Source of the DNA: Bactrocera neohumeralis
Taxonomy: Eukaryota > Arthropoda > Insecta > Diptera > Tephritidae
Assembly (NCBI RefSeq): GCF_024586455.1
Contig: NC_065922.1
Coordinates: 24,858,089-24,922,088 of the forward strand
Length of the DNA stretch: 64,000 bases
Direction of reading: 5' to 3'
Shown: piece by piece, positions 35,661 to 47,115 of the stretch
How positions within the stretch are numbered: position 1 is the first letter of the stretch
How the letters are laid out: each line of letters begins with the position of its first letter
Notes under the pieces: model-generated
The model's database searches: none
What the model saw: only the letters and a program-made list of their open reading frames with translations
What the model was told of the DNA's origin: nothing
Position numbers and translations under genes: made by a program

Positions 35661-36129
35661 GGATGGTATGAGAAGATTTTCTGAGGCGCCGTTGCAATTT
35701 GACTGTAGATTTGCCTCCCACTAATGGCGAACGCACCGGTTGTCAATGTCACGGTGTATCTACATTCCAACAAACATAAATTTAACCGTGTAATTCCTTT
35801 AGCGAAAGGCGGTCAAAGCATAATGACCATAATAATATTAAACAAACGCAATTCGAACGTTTATGAAAGGAAAGAATGAAGCGCAAATTGCTTACTAACA
35901 AAGTTGTGGTTGGAAAATGTTGAGAGAGTGGGAGTAAAAGTAAAAGGAAAACAAGAAAAATATGTATATTCAATGTTAATATTTTTTCAAAGCAAATTAA
36001 AGAGTTGTCGTAATACTATACGAGTTTTCCGGCAGAAACAATGAAATGTTTACTGCCACTTTACATTGATTTCGAAGCTAAGTTTATTATAACATTAAAT
36101 TCCTGTAAAATTTTATAATTCGATTTTGC
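35661..36129. other. Non-coding DNA
   Basis: No coding signal or known repeat seen. Confidence 0.5.
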
Positions 36130-36430
36130 CAAACTTTGAATTTTTGAAACTTCGAACTTTTTCGAACTTTAAAATTTGGTCAACTTTTTACTCTTTCGAA
36201 CATAGAAACTTTCCGAACATCGACCTTTCTTTAACATCGAGTTTTTCCATTCTTCTAACTTTTCGAAATTCGAAATTTTTCGAACATTGAAATTTCTCAA
36301 ACTTCGAAAATCGAATTTTAACAAAATTCGATAATTTTCGAATATCTATATATATTTTCAAAACTTCGCCCTTTTTTCGAAACTTCGAAGTTGGAAAGCT
36401 TAAAAATCGGCAGTATTTTGGAACGTAGAT
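36130..36430 (+). repeat. TTCGAAC/ATCGAA minisatellite, copy 2
   Basis: Longer sister of the array at 32,278. Units include CTTCGAACTTTTTCGAACTT, TTTCGAACATAG, CCGAACATCGACC and TTTTTCGAACATTGAAAT. It ends with AAAACTTCG and GTTGGAAAGCTTAAAAATC, as in copy 1. Confidence 0.7.
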
Positions 36431-37167
36431 TTATTTTGTGTTAAATATTTTAAAAAGCTTTTCTAAGCATTTCTCATTCATTTTGAATTCGTAGAAAATT
36501 TAATTATTGAAAAGGAACGCAAATAAGTCTAATTGAATTTTTTAAATTTTCTGCAAAAAATATAAATTTTTCTTGCCAGCGCTCACTTCAGCTCTTCGTG
36601 TTTTGTTTATTCCAACAACAACTTATCGATTGCTTTTATCTTGCATCGACGAAAATGCCGCTTGCCACTGCTTGTGTTTTCGGCGCTGCAGTTGCTCCAT
36701 ATTCTGCACACCTCTTCTATATTTTATTTTACATTTGCTTGTGCTACAAACTAGAACAAGAGTTCAAAGTTAATTCCATTGCGCCCACGAACAATTTCCG
36801 GTTCCGGTTTCTAAGTTGCGCCAATGCAAGGCTAAAGCGGAAAAAGTAAATTTCGGGGCCAGCAAACTTTTGACTTGTGAAGTGAGAAAGTTAGACGAAG
36901 GCTAAGTACAAATGGCGGAAGTAATACAAAGAAAGTAAAAAAATATAAGCAAAAAATAGCGTACACGATGTTTTTATGAACATAAAGATAAGCTCAGTTC
37001 TCAAACTAGACTTTTTGCAGCGTGAGTGTTACACCAGTAGCAGACATTGACCAAGGAGACGCTAGTTTTTTCAGGCAGTGTTTGAGGCAGCCATTTTATA
37101 GAATAAACTTTTTATATTTAAACTTGTGCTATATTTTGTAGATATGCTCCGCTATTCTGAATTGACT
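36431..37167. other. Non-coding DNA
   Basis: Overlapping plus-strand frames at 36.57-36.85 kb have no recognisable domain or splice support. Confidence 0.45.
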
Positions 37168-37605
37168 TTTTTATACCCTGAATGGGATGTATTAAGTTTG
37201 CTAGGAAGTTTCTTGTCAGTATAAAGTATACGCGAACTAGTCCCTCAGTTTTCGAGATATCGAGCTGAAATTTTGCACACGTATTTTTCTCACAAACAAG
37301 CGGCTCATTTGTTAGAAAGACTGATATCGGACAACTATAGTATATAGCTGTCATACAAACTGAACGATTGGAATCAAGTACTTGTATGGAAAACTTTTCC
37401 ATTTGACTAGATATCTCAACGAATTTTGGTGCGGGCTATTGCTTGAAACAACAAAGTATTATCCGAAGAAATCGTTCAGATCGGACCACTATAGCATATA
37501 GCTGCCATACAAACTGACCTATCGAAATCAAGCTCTTCTAAGGAAACTTGTTTATTTGTGAAGGGTATTATAGCAAACGAAGTTACCAGGTCTTTTTTTC
37601 GTTTT
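37168..37605 (+). repeat. ACTATAGCATATAGCTG repeat, nearly complete short copy
   Basis: It starts with TTTTTTATACCCTGAATGGG and passes GAACTAGTCCCTCAGTTTTC. It has two internal units (GATATCGGACAACTATAGTA at 37322 and CAGATCGGACCACTATAGCA at 37478) and ends TTTATTTGTGAAGGGTATTA near 37570. The ends TATACCCTG and its near-complement GGGTATTATA are inverted relative to each other. No protein is encoded. Confidence 0.75.
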
Positions 37606-39399
37606 TTTTAAATCTCGAAGTTGTGTAGGTATACCTTTTTAAGTATAAATAATTCTTGTAGCCACTTTTCGCCCGCCATTCGATACACTATAAATAATTT
37701 AGTTGCTAAAGCGGCGACTAAATTTGGCTGCTGAAACAAATTTTTTCGCTACTGCGACTATAATACTGTATACCCATATGTATATATAATATACATATAT
37801 ATAGTACATATTTACTTAATGTATACATATATATGTATTTAGAGGTAGATATTTGCATTTTTATATCGGCAACTGAACTGTGTTGAACTTATGTATGCCA
37901 CAGTGGCAACCAACAGCCACCACAACAGCATAAACCGGTCAGCAAGAAAATTGTTGTTGCTGTTGTTGTTGTTGCCACCAACATCTAACTAACTATTGAC
38001 TATTTTTTCCACAATCGACGCTTCGTGCAGAGTCTGAAGTTGGTCATTACCTGTGGCTGCTGCTGGCGAGCCAACGTCTTCTCAACAGCCACCGCCTTCT
38101 ATACTTCTGGCAGTCATGTTACATGTATGTATGTATTATATATGCAAAGTTACAACAACAGAACAACAACAATGCTTACATATTCAGCTACTACATTGCC
38201 ACAGCAGCTAACATCGCTCGTATGAAACGGAAGCAGAAACCGGAGTATGCGTGATTGAAAAAGAAATGAAAAGAAGAGAGCAGCGATTAAGAGAGGGCAG
38301 AGAGGGGGAATAGCAAAGCCAACATTAAGCCACAATCAAATATGCATATAAACTAGCGGCAATAGCAACAAACTGTAATTGGTGGTGGCGGCGACGGCAG
38401 CAACCGGTGATGGTAACCGCTGCAGCAGCAACAACAACAAGTACAAAAACAACAACAAGAGAGCAACAATGTAGTAACAGCAGAGATTAGTAAGCTAGCC
38501 AACGCGCTAGCTTGGCATTAGCGTTTAAACAATAACAAAAGCAAGCAACAATAGCCGGCAAACTCGCCAGCCAAACACGTACGCCGACACACTTAAACAA
38601 ACCCACCAACACACACACACACAAATTCATGTTTGCAGTGCATGTGTACAGCACACCGGTCCGAACCAAGCAGCGCGCGGACGCGTCAATGTGAATGACC
38701 TCAAACCAACCCGATGACGACGACGACGACGACGACACCGTAATTTCCACATACATTTTACATCTTTTTCGCCGCTGCGCGCCAGCAACAGCAACAACAA
38801 TGTAACTGCTTTGCATTTTCTTCGTTTTTGATATTTATTTTTCAGTTTTAAGTTTTTTTGTGCTTCCTTTTTCATTTCTTTCTTTTCCTTTCGCTGGCTT
38901 TTGGCTGCTAACTCGCCACAAGTCGCTAATAACTAGCTGGCGTTGGTTTGTAGTTGTTGTTGTGTTGTTGTTACTACTATAGCTGGCTACTGCCATGTTT
39001 GTGCTTGTTGTGTTTGCGGCTATGTGGACTGAGGCGTGTAAATTGTTGCTGCCATTGGCGTAGACGGCGCGAAAGACGACGTTGAAGAAAGTCATGTGGC
39101 ACAAACCCATACATACAAATCCACTTGTGTGTGTGTATGTATTGCTCTCCAGTTGGTACCTTCGACAGCGGTGTTTTAGTTAGTGCTGGTTTTCGATTTT
39201 GATTTTCTAGACAGCAATAAATTTATTTTTATTAGCATTTCGATATTAATTTTCTTCTTTTGGATCTCTAACGGCTTCTTTTAATCATAGCGAAAGCATG
39301 GCTTTATATTATATTTGCGAACGGGATTGCTCATTATAAATTTGGCAATGCTTTCACATAAAAATTTAATACGAGCATAATTAATTTTTTGCTTTTTTT
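37606..39399. other. CAA/CAG/GAC-rich non-coding island
   Basis: The 37.9-39.1 kb part is rich in TTG/CAA triplets (37951-37974), CAG/CAA (38420-38470), a GAC run (38714-38737) and a CA run (38602-38622). Such sequence in flies often marks 5' untranslated exons of large genes. No start codon, donor or acceptor set could be assembled. Confidence 0.35.
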
Positions 39400-39675
39400 T
39401 AAGTAGAGTTGCCATATTGGTAAAAGAGTAAAAATAAAAACAATAAGATTTATCAAATGAATATTATTAATAATATTTTCAAACACAGCAAGAGACTTGT
39501 AGTATGCGCCGTTTTTAAGAAAAGGGTTATAATAGATAAAATATAGAGTTGCCACCTCTTAAGTAAACTAAAACTCTAGGATGTGCATAAAAAAGACGTA
39601 AATTACGAGAACCTACGGAAGGAATTCAGAGATTATACAATTTAGATATATTTGGAACAGGGTTGCCACCTAACA
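39400..39675 (-). repeat. Short inverted cluster of the TGGCAAC repeat
   Basis: GTTGCCA occurs at about 39408, 39548 and 39662 (AGAGTTGCCA or GGGTTGCCA), spaced 140 and 114 bp. This is the reverse orientation of the 23-25 kb array. Confidence 0.65.
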
Positions 39676-39965
39676 AAAAAACTAAAAGCGGCGTAAATGT
39701 TATTAAACGCATGCGCATCGTAAAACTTTAACGATGAAGTTTGCTAATCGTTTATTACCAAAAATAAATTCAAAACATTTTGACTAAATTTATTATAGTA
39801 TTTAAAGAAATTTTTAAGATAGTAAGTTTTCTGTATGAATTATTATCTGTAGTAATCGGGTTACGTAATATAGAGTAAGAAAAATAAAATTTCATGCTAA
39901 AAAATATGCTGAGACAGTTTTCCGATTTCTCGACTCAGTATTATTTAAACACGACTCAAAGGTGG

Positions 39966-41055
39966 ACAACAATGGCATATTTTACGGTTATCTTCGATAA
40001 ATGCAAAAATACAAGTCAAGTGGCTGAAAAAGTGAAAAGTATTTGTGGTCCTTTGTAGAGGTTTATTATGCGGAATTTTGGTTTCGCCGATTCCGTTGCG
40101 GCAATTTCGATGTCAAATGACGCTCTGGAAGATCAAATGCCGAGAACATCGATCAAGTAATGGAAGTTGTCGAGTCCGACCATTCGGCATGCATCGCTTC
40201 GATTGACCAAGACCTAAGTATGGCACAAAACATCATTTAGCATAGTCTCTTGCCCAAACCGGTTGTCGGTTTTGCGACGTGAAACAGTAAGCTACAGAAC
40301 ACTTGATTTTATATTGCACAGGGATGTGTAGAAGCCGGCTCAAGGCCCTAGGATTCGTCTATGCTGACAGGGATCACATCACTTCAGACGCGCCCAGCAA
40401 ACTCCTGGAATTGTCCAGGACCTTTGACACAAAGCTCGATGTTTGGGTGCTGCACGAGTTAAGGCAAAAAAAAACTTAATGGACCGAATTTCCATCTGCA
40501 AATTTCTGCGGTACCGCGGCGAAATCGATCTATTTCAGAAGCAGATGTTTACTGGTAATGAAAAGTGGGCCACTTACGACAACGTCAAGCCTAAACCATG
40601 ACGGTCAAATCGGGTTGAGACGGTGCAAGCGATAGCTAAGCCAGGTTTGACGGTCAGGAAAATGTAGCTTTGTTTTTGGTGGGAATAACAGAGCAATATT
40701 TACTTTGAGCTACTGCGCTATGTCCTTGGTATTAATTCGGACCTGTACTCTCAACAATTGCATAGTCTGAAAGAAGACCAGAAGCGACCAGCGTTGGATA
40801 ATAGGAAATTCATCAGGGCAACGCCAGACCACACACATCGATAATGATGCGCCACAAGCTAAGAGAGCTTTCTTGGCATGTTTTTATACATCCACTATAT
40901 AGTTTGGAGCTAGTCTAGCTATTTGCTAGCAGTTCCTGTGTATTACGAATGATTTTGCTCGTGAAATAGTCGCCACAAGAGAAGCTTACAAAATTCGACT
41001 GTGTCAGTTTTTTGCCAATAATGAGTAGGGTTTCTATGAGATTGGCATTTTTCAA
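39966..41055 (+). mobile_element. Decayed Mos1-type (mauritiana) mariner
   Basis: Recognisable transposase pieces in order: KCKNTSQVAEKVKSICGP (about 40000-40060), IDQDLSMAQNII (40205), KLDVWVLHELRQKKNLMDRI (40430-40485), TGNEKWATYDNVKPKP (40555, the TGDEKW motif with its catalytic Asp changed to Asn), AIAKPGLTVRK (40632), YFELLRYVLGINSDLYSQQL (40700) and TREAYKIRLCQFFANNE (40980). The catalytic segment HQDNARPHTS has been scrambled near 40830, and several frameshifts and stops are present. No clear terminal repeats remain. A LINE fragment lies inside it. Confidence 0.85.
40275..40425 (+). pseudogene. LINE ORF2 C-terminal scrap inserted in the mariner
   Basis: One open frame reads TEHLILYCTGMCRSRLKALG and then FVYADRDHITSDAPSKLLEL. 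This is the HLLCxCP..RxRxxxLG zinc-ligand tail of R1- and jockey-like LINE ORF2 proteins. It interrupts the mariner between its N-terminal half and the KLDVWV segment. The exact junctions and any target duplication could not be resolved by eye. Confidence 0.6.
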
Positions 41056-41237
41056 AATTTCAAAATGTTATCTTATATAAGTAATAATAGTACTAAATAA
41101 ACCCTCTAATTTATTGCATAAATAATGAATTTCCTATTACTAGAACTTATGCAAAAAAATAATAACAATAATAATACTACTAATAATTGTTTAACCATTT
41201 ATTATTACATTTCATTTAAAAAATAATTTTTACTCAC

Positions 41238-41294
41238 TTCATTCCATTTTGAAGCCAAGACTCCAAATAAATTTTCACTTTTTGCGGAAATAAC
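41238..41294 (-). CDS. Candidate 57-bp internal exon of an unknown gene
   Basis: On the minus strand a branch-point match TACTAAT (41325-41319), a pyrimidine tract and CTCTTTCAG precede 41294. The exon ends at 41238 with GAA followed by GTGAGTA. At 57 bases it is a whole number of codons. Two frames are open: VISAKSENLFGVLASKWNE (phase 0) and one giving LFPQKVKIYLESWLQNGM (entering at phase 2); the third has a stop. It lies ~180 bp past the dead mariner, outside it. It cannot join directly to the exon at 4651-4963 as its successor, because on this strand it is upstream of it. It may be an upstream alternative exon, part of another gene, or chance. Confidence 0.35.
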
Positions 41295-42159
41295 CTGAAA
41301 GAGAAAAAAATAGTAAATATTAGTATCAATATGTACACATTCTCATGCATTATTAATTAATAGTTAGTAAAGCAAAAAATTCTATTCAATATATTCTAAT
41401 AACTGCATGAATTTCAAGTCTCAACATATGTAAAAATAAAAATTAATTAAAAAAAATACGAAAATTCTAATAATAGAAATATCCACACTCAACCATATAG
41501 AACAATTTCAATTCCTCATACACGTATACATACATATCCACATATACTAAAACAAAACTTCGAATTCGCTAGCACTTTCTCATACTTATATAATACATAT
41601 AGTATGTACCTACTACCTGCATGTAAATCAATAAAGCAATCAGAATATTAAATTTTGAGTACTGCAAGAATTTCATTGTAAAGAAATTGTGAAAAAATCA
41701 GTTCCCCTACGAATTGTAAGTACATACTAAACTCCATATATGGACACAGCCATATAAAAATATCTATAACTCTGTATATATTCGCATGTGTGTATACTTC
41801 TTAATAAAATGCTGCCACTACGAGCGAACAAAAGCTCTCAAATTGCATATATACATACATACATATGTATATATATATGTATGTATTTATTTACATCCGT
41901 ACACTACCTGTGTACCTATTTGTGCTGATTTATTATGCTTTTGCGTGTGTGTCGTTTTGCTTCCTTCTTCATAATTCAAGAAGTTTTATTTGCAAAATTG
42001 TAGGCAAAGTGGGTGCAAAGTACTCTACGTGACAGAACTTTGAAGCCGAAGCAAATATGGGGGCATGTTAATTGTTTTGGAATTGTTACACATGTGATAT
42101 TAAATTAAAATATGTATGTACTCTCTTTAATTTTTAACCTGAAACCAATTTTTTGCAAT
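41295..42159. other. AT-rich non-coding DNA
   Basis: CATA/TATG repeats lie at 41840-41885. Nothing else is recognised. Confidence 0.5.
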
Positions 42160-43680
42160 ATTCATCATTTTTCTGTTTTTTTTTCTTTTTTTTTTTTTAA
42201 GAAAATTTACATTACTTTATTTTTATATCCTGTTTTTTATATTATAACATTTTTATTTAATTTCATTTTGTTTATTTGCTTTTAATTTTAACTTTATTTT
42301 TTAACTACTTTTTTAGTTTTTATTTTAATTTTTATTTTAGTTTTTATTTTCATTTTAATTTTTAGAATATTTTTATCTTTGTAACATATTTATGTTTTAA
42401 TTTTAAATTTAATATGATTTTAATTGTAATTATAATTTTAATTTAACTTTAAATTTTAAGTCTCAATTTCAATTTTGGTTTTAAATTTTCACTTTAATTT
42501 CAACTTTTATTTTATTTTTAATTTAATTAAATTTTTTTATTATTTATGCCAATTTTGATTTTAGTATTAATTTTAATTTCATTTCATTTCTTAATATATA
42601 ATAATAAAATAATTTTTTGTAAAAAATTACTACTTATTTGTATAAAATTACTATTTTTTATATTTAAATTTTTATTATAATTTTAAATTTAATTTTAATT
42701 CTAATAATAACAAAAAATTATTTGATTTTAATTTTAAAGTTAATTTTAGTTTTATTTTTTATTTAGTTTTAATTTTAACTACATATATTTGTAATTTTAC
42801 ATTTACTTTTAATTTCAATTTTTATTTTATTTTTGAATTAATTTAATTTTTTTTAACAATTTTTGTTTATATAATTTTGATTTTAGTTCTTATTTAATAT
42901 CACTATAAATTATAATTTAAATTTTTTGTTTAATATTAGTTTTACTTTAATTTAATTTTGTTTACTATTTTAAGATTATTTTATTTATTTGGAATTTATT
43001 TTAATTTTGTATTATTTCTAATGTTCATTTAAATTCTAAATTTGATTTATGTTTTAATTTTAATATTAATTTGAATTTAGTTTTAAGTTTATATTAAACA
43101 TAAGTTGTAATTTTAAAATTAATTTTAATTCCATTTAATTTTTGATATTTACCTTTTTAATTTTATTTGAATTTTAATTCTGGTTTTTAAATTAATTTTA
43201 ATTAAAAATAATTAATATATATATATATATATATTAATTTAAATTTTAATAATATTTTTAATTTTAATTCTATTTTTTTTTCATTTTAATAGTAATAATA
43301 CTTTTAATTTTATTTTTATTTAACTTCTATTTAATTTTTTTAAATTTTTTTTTAAATATTAATTTTTTTATTTAAAATTTTATTGTTAATTTAATTTTTT
43401 TAATTAAAACTAAAATTATACTTTTAATTTATTTGTTTTCTTTGAATGAATCTATCTTATAGTATTCTAAAAACTTAAGATGGAAACACGAATTCATACA
43501 AAAAAAAATTACGTTAAAAATATAATAAAAATTAAAATAAAAAAATATTAATATTAAAAATTAAATGCAAAATAAAACTTTAATTTAAATTAAAAAAATT
43601 AATATAAAAACTAAATTAAAATTGAAATAAAATTAACAAAATTAAATAAAAGAAAAATAAAATCATTTTCTTAAAATTTC
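42160..43680. repeat. Low-complexity TTTTAATTTT tract switching to A-rich
   Basis: From about 42160 to 43440 the plus strand is nearly all T and A, in endless variants of TTTTAATTTTAATTT, with an AT run at 43213-43234. From about 43495 to 43670 the pattern becomes the complement (AAATTAAAATAAAA). The reversal makes the two arms self-complementary in a loose sense. No coding content. Confidence 0.8.
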
Positions 43681-45109
43681 GTTTCACTTGAGTATTTATT
43701 TTTTGTGTATTTTTCAATTATCCGCAAGCGTTGGAACCTGTTACAAATTCATATTTTCTTGAGGTACCCGACTATTACTAGCAATTTACCTCGGTTGTGT
43801 TATTGTTATTGTAATTGTATTGAAAAATGCAAGTTGTCTGTATAACTGCAAACAACGTCGAGAACTATCAAGTAAATATTCAATACTACCTACACATACA
43901 CTGACAAAAACACTTGCCCACTCAACACTGAATTTCTTCTAACTTTTATTGTGACCAATAACACTAACCATAAGGAAAATGTGAACGAAAATGTTTTAAA
44001 AAATATATCTATGGTGGTATGAAGTTATTCAGCCTAGCCCCAGTTATTTTTTCTATACTCGATCACTAACTTCCAAGCACTATCACCATTCTAAGAAAAA
44101 TAACAGATTTATATAATTTAGATTAACAGAAACAAGAATAACAGATTTATAGATTTACAGAACAACTTGTCAAAATCATCGTCTTCGACCCATAAGCTCA
44201 ATCTTTCAGAATATATAAATTATCTGTCGTGGTTTTAGAAAAGTTTTTACCAATATCCGATAAATTTAGAATAAAAAACTAAAGTTGAATCAATATCTAG
44301 TGGTACTCTTACTGTAAAAAGAACGTTGGAAATAAAACTTGCAACAATTTTTATCGCATATTGAATGATTTAAGAGTTTTAGTAAGAAGTTCACCATTTT
44401 TTACCATTTCAACATATCTATATGCTCTTAAGATTACAACAACTACACATGAAACACTTCAAAATATTTTATAGTGCGCATAACGAGCATATTATTTACT
44501 TCCTTCCAATCACATGCCACTACAGAAGCCAACCAGTTGCTATAAATATGGATACCTTAGACAATTTGACAATCATTTGCAACATATTACGAAAAATGCG
44601 CTTGAGAAGACGACAAAGTAGCAGAGGGAGAGGGAGGGAGCATGTAGGTCATGCTGACAAAGGATACCACTACCAGCTCCGCCTCCAAAGAGCATATGGG
44701 CAAAGCATTTCAAATGTGTTTATTTTTCAGCTTGTTTGCTGGTATTATTAGTAAATATAGCAGTTCACTTTGTTGTTGCACAATGGAAGTTGTAACGACA
44801 CACACATAGGTATACACGCACACAAGCTCATTTTTGCACTATTATGAGAGTCGTTGTGCTCATTTGTTGCGCTAATTTTATTTGATTCGCCATTGTAAGG
44901 GAACGAAAAATGACAATGTATGTACATTAGGGTGGTACTGAAATGTGGGGAATATTTTTGATTCCATTTTCTTAATATTCGATTTTCTTGAACTCAAAAA
45001 TTCCAAAAAAAAATATAAACAGATTGCTGATTCTCGGTTCGTACTGGACTACGGTATGCAGTCCTTTGTGAAGCATTAAAAAACAAGTAGCTGTATCCGA
45101 TCTTATAAG
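43681..45109. other. Non-coding DNA
   Basis: Includes a purine run (GAGGGAGAGGGAGGGAG) near 44625-44640. No gene is recognised. Confidence 0.45.
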
Positions 45110-45290
45110 TCGATGAAACCCCTTGGAGCCTCAGCAAATTTGGCTATGCGTTTAATTTCTATTCCTACGCGGCTCCACTTAGTCCTCTTCCATACAATTT
45201 CTGGCAATATAGCCCTCCAACCACCTTCTCCTCAAGTTTTGATCCATCCGTAAAAAAGCTTACTGTCCCTCTCCTTCAACGGCTACTTAT
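45110..45290 (-). pseudogene. LINE RNase H domain fragment
   Basis: On the minus strand one frame reads TVSFFTDGSKLEEKVVGG, with the RNase H TDGSK motif at 45251-45237, then LYCQKLYGRGLSGAA and a stop. FTDGSK with the glycine-rich strand after it is the standard opening of LINE RNase H domains. The rest of the domain is lost. Confidence 0.7.
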
Positions 45291-45480
45291 TATTCTTCTT
45301 TATTGGCGTAGACGCTGCTTACGCGTTTATAGCCGATTTTACAACAGCGCGCCAGTCGTTTTTCCTTTTCGTTGCTTGGCGCGAATTAGAGATTCCAAGC
45401 CAAGTCCTTCTCCACTTGGTCTTTCCAACGGAGTAGAGTTCTTCCTCTTTCTATGCTTTCCCCGACGTGAGGACGGAGTC
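45291..45480 (-). pseudogene. LINE ORF2 extreme C-terminus
   Basis: On the minus strand: RGRTLLRWKDQVEKDLAWNL, a stop, and then, after a small frame change, SRQATKRKNDWRAVVKSAIN close to the end. This matches a tail module widely repeated in dipteran LINEs (RRGRPxLRWxDQVExDL...W). It lies directly next to the RNase H scrap but belongs to a different part of ORF2, so two insertions or a rearrangement are involved. Confidence 0.75.
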
Positions 45481-45544
45481 ATGCGTAGAAATTCACGCAA
45501 GTGAGGAAAGTTCTCTGATTGCCATTCACTTGGGGTTGGTCAGA

Positions 45545-45905
45545 ATGATTCTTTTACATATGGCTTAAGCAGCTCACGACTTCCGGTCTTAGACCAAGTA
45601 TCCTCTGGGTAGGCAAAGAACATCCGTTAGAAGGCGAGCTAAAATGAGAAGGCGAACCATCCCTCCCCAGGATTCTGCGCTGGGTGTGGGAAGCACCACG
45701 TAAACAACACCCCGAATGAAAAGGAACAACAGCAAATCCGGACGAGAGACCCCCCTCCAACAGCTTATATCCACCCACAATTCCCTCCCAGGTATTTCCA
45801 CAAAGAAAAAGCCGCCAGAGTTCGGTTAGTCGACTCCATGATGCAAAAGATCCGTTATGAAGTCAAAAACTGCGAAGATTTCCGAATGTTCAAACAAATG
45901 TTTAT
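45545..45905. other. GC-richer block, probable LINE-derived sequence
   Basis: This continues the GC-rich island of the two LINE scraps. It holds an open plus-strand stretch (including VRLVDSMMQKIRYEVKNCED, about 45825-45883) and open frames on the other strand. I recognise the composition and style of a LINE 5' region but no diagnostic motif. Confidence 0.3.
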
Positions 45906-47024
45906 TTAGCAACCCAGATTCTCTAATTGTAAGGCCACCCTTCCCTACTATTTGCTTCAAACTCTCTTAATATTAGTTTGTGCATTATGTGCATGCTTTT
46001 TACTGCTATTTTTTCCATCCTGTTGCACTATTTCGCTATTATGTCGCAGCAGCAGCGTGATTTTCTATCGGAATGTGCTGTGAAATTTCACTTCGCCTCT
46101 TTTTAGTTACAACGAGCACTTTTTGTGCGCATTTATTGTCGCTCCAGATTTGTTGGGTTCAAAACAGTTATGTGAGCCATTTTTTTTGCACTCCGCACAT
46201 GTACCCATGTCTGGTAGTTGAAGGTATTGTTCGCTTATTCTGTGCCAATGATACCCCAGGCCTTAGTGGCGATACCGAAATGGAGCAACAACGTGAGACG
46301 CTGGCGATGGAGTTAGTCAGCGGCTCATAAGCGCTGTGCGGCCATAAAGGTTTGAATTTTTGTAGCTGGCAACTAAGCAGCCATCGTGCGCTATTGGTTA
46401 GTGTTCACCAAACTACAGCCAACAGCATTGACATAACCATTCGGTGGCTGCTTAGTCAATTTGAACGCTCAACTCTTTACCCCTTTTTGCCTTTGTGTGG
46501 CATAACTTTAATACGCTTTCGAGCCAGCGGCTTATCGGCATGGCAGTACTTAGATCGTTAACTACATAGTAAAATAGTGTTTATGGTAGGGAGCTCGTAT
46601 GGGTGCGCTTAGGCCGTAATAATTTGTAGCAAAGCCGGCCCAGTAGGATGAAAATATACAATGTATGTAATGGGAAATATTCACGCTCTCACTTTTTCAA
46701 AACTTTTATGGGAAATTTTAGGGTAGCACATAAATGGTATAATTTTCATGCCCTAAAGTCCTGGCATACAAAACAGAGGCATCTAAAACTTTTCTTTCAC
46801 AAAGACCTTCTTAACATTATAAGGCTTCATTATTAAAAAATTACGCCTTATGGAAACATAAAAGAAGTATTTCAAAGTCAAATTTTGTAGTTCTACCCTC
46901 AAAGGTTCAAGGTTCCTTAACTGATAATTTTGAAAATAGTTTTGGGGTCTTAGATTATGTTTATGAACGTTTTATGATAATTTTCTAAAAATTTTTATTG
47001 TTTTTTATGACTGCTGAAAAAATT
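45906..47024. other. Non-coding DNA
   Basis: Plus-strand frames at 46.07-46.56 kb are slightly GC-richer than background but have no recognisable domain. Confidence 0.4.
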
Positions 47025-47115
47025 ATAAACTTTATGCCTCTGATCAAATATGACCCGGACTGACCAAAAAACATATTTTCATAAATCTTTATTATCGCCT
47101 TCAAAACAGGCTGTT
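47025..47115 (-). repeat. Single inverted monomer of the 116-bp satellite
   Basis: TGATCAAATATGACCCGGAC followed by TGACC and then TTTATTATCGCCTTCAAAACAG is the reverse complement of one unit of the array at 52.2-52.9 kb. A further partial forward copy (TTGTCCGGGTCAAATTTGAT) lies at about 47533. Confidence 0.8.

Noticed and set aside
46073..46561. Two consecutive plus-strand frames in slightly GC-richer DNA.
   Set aside because: No start context, splice sites or family motif; the frames are separated by stops.
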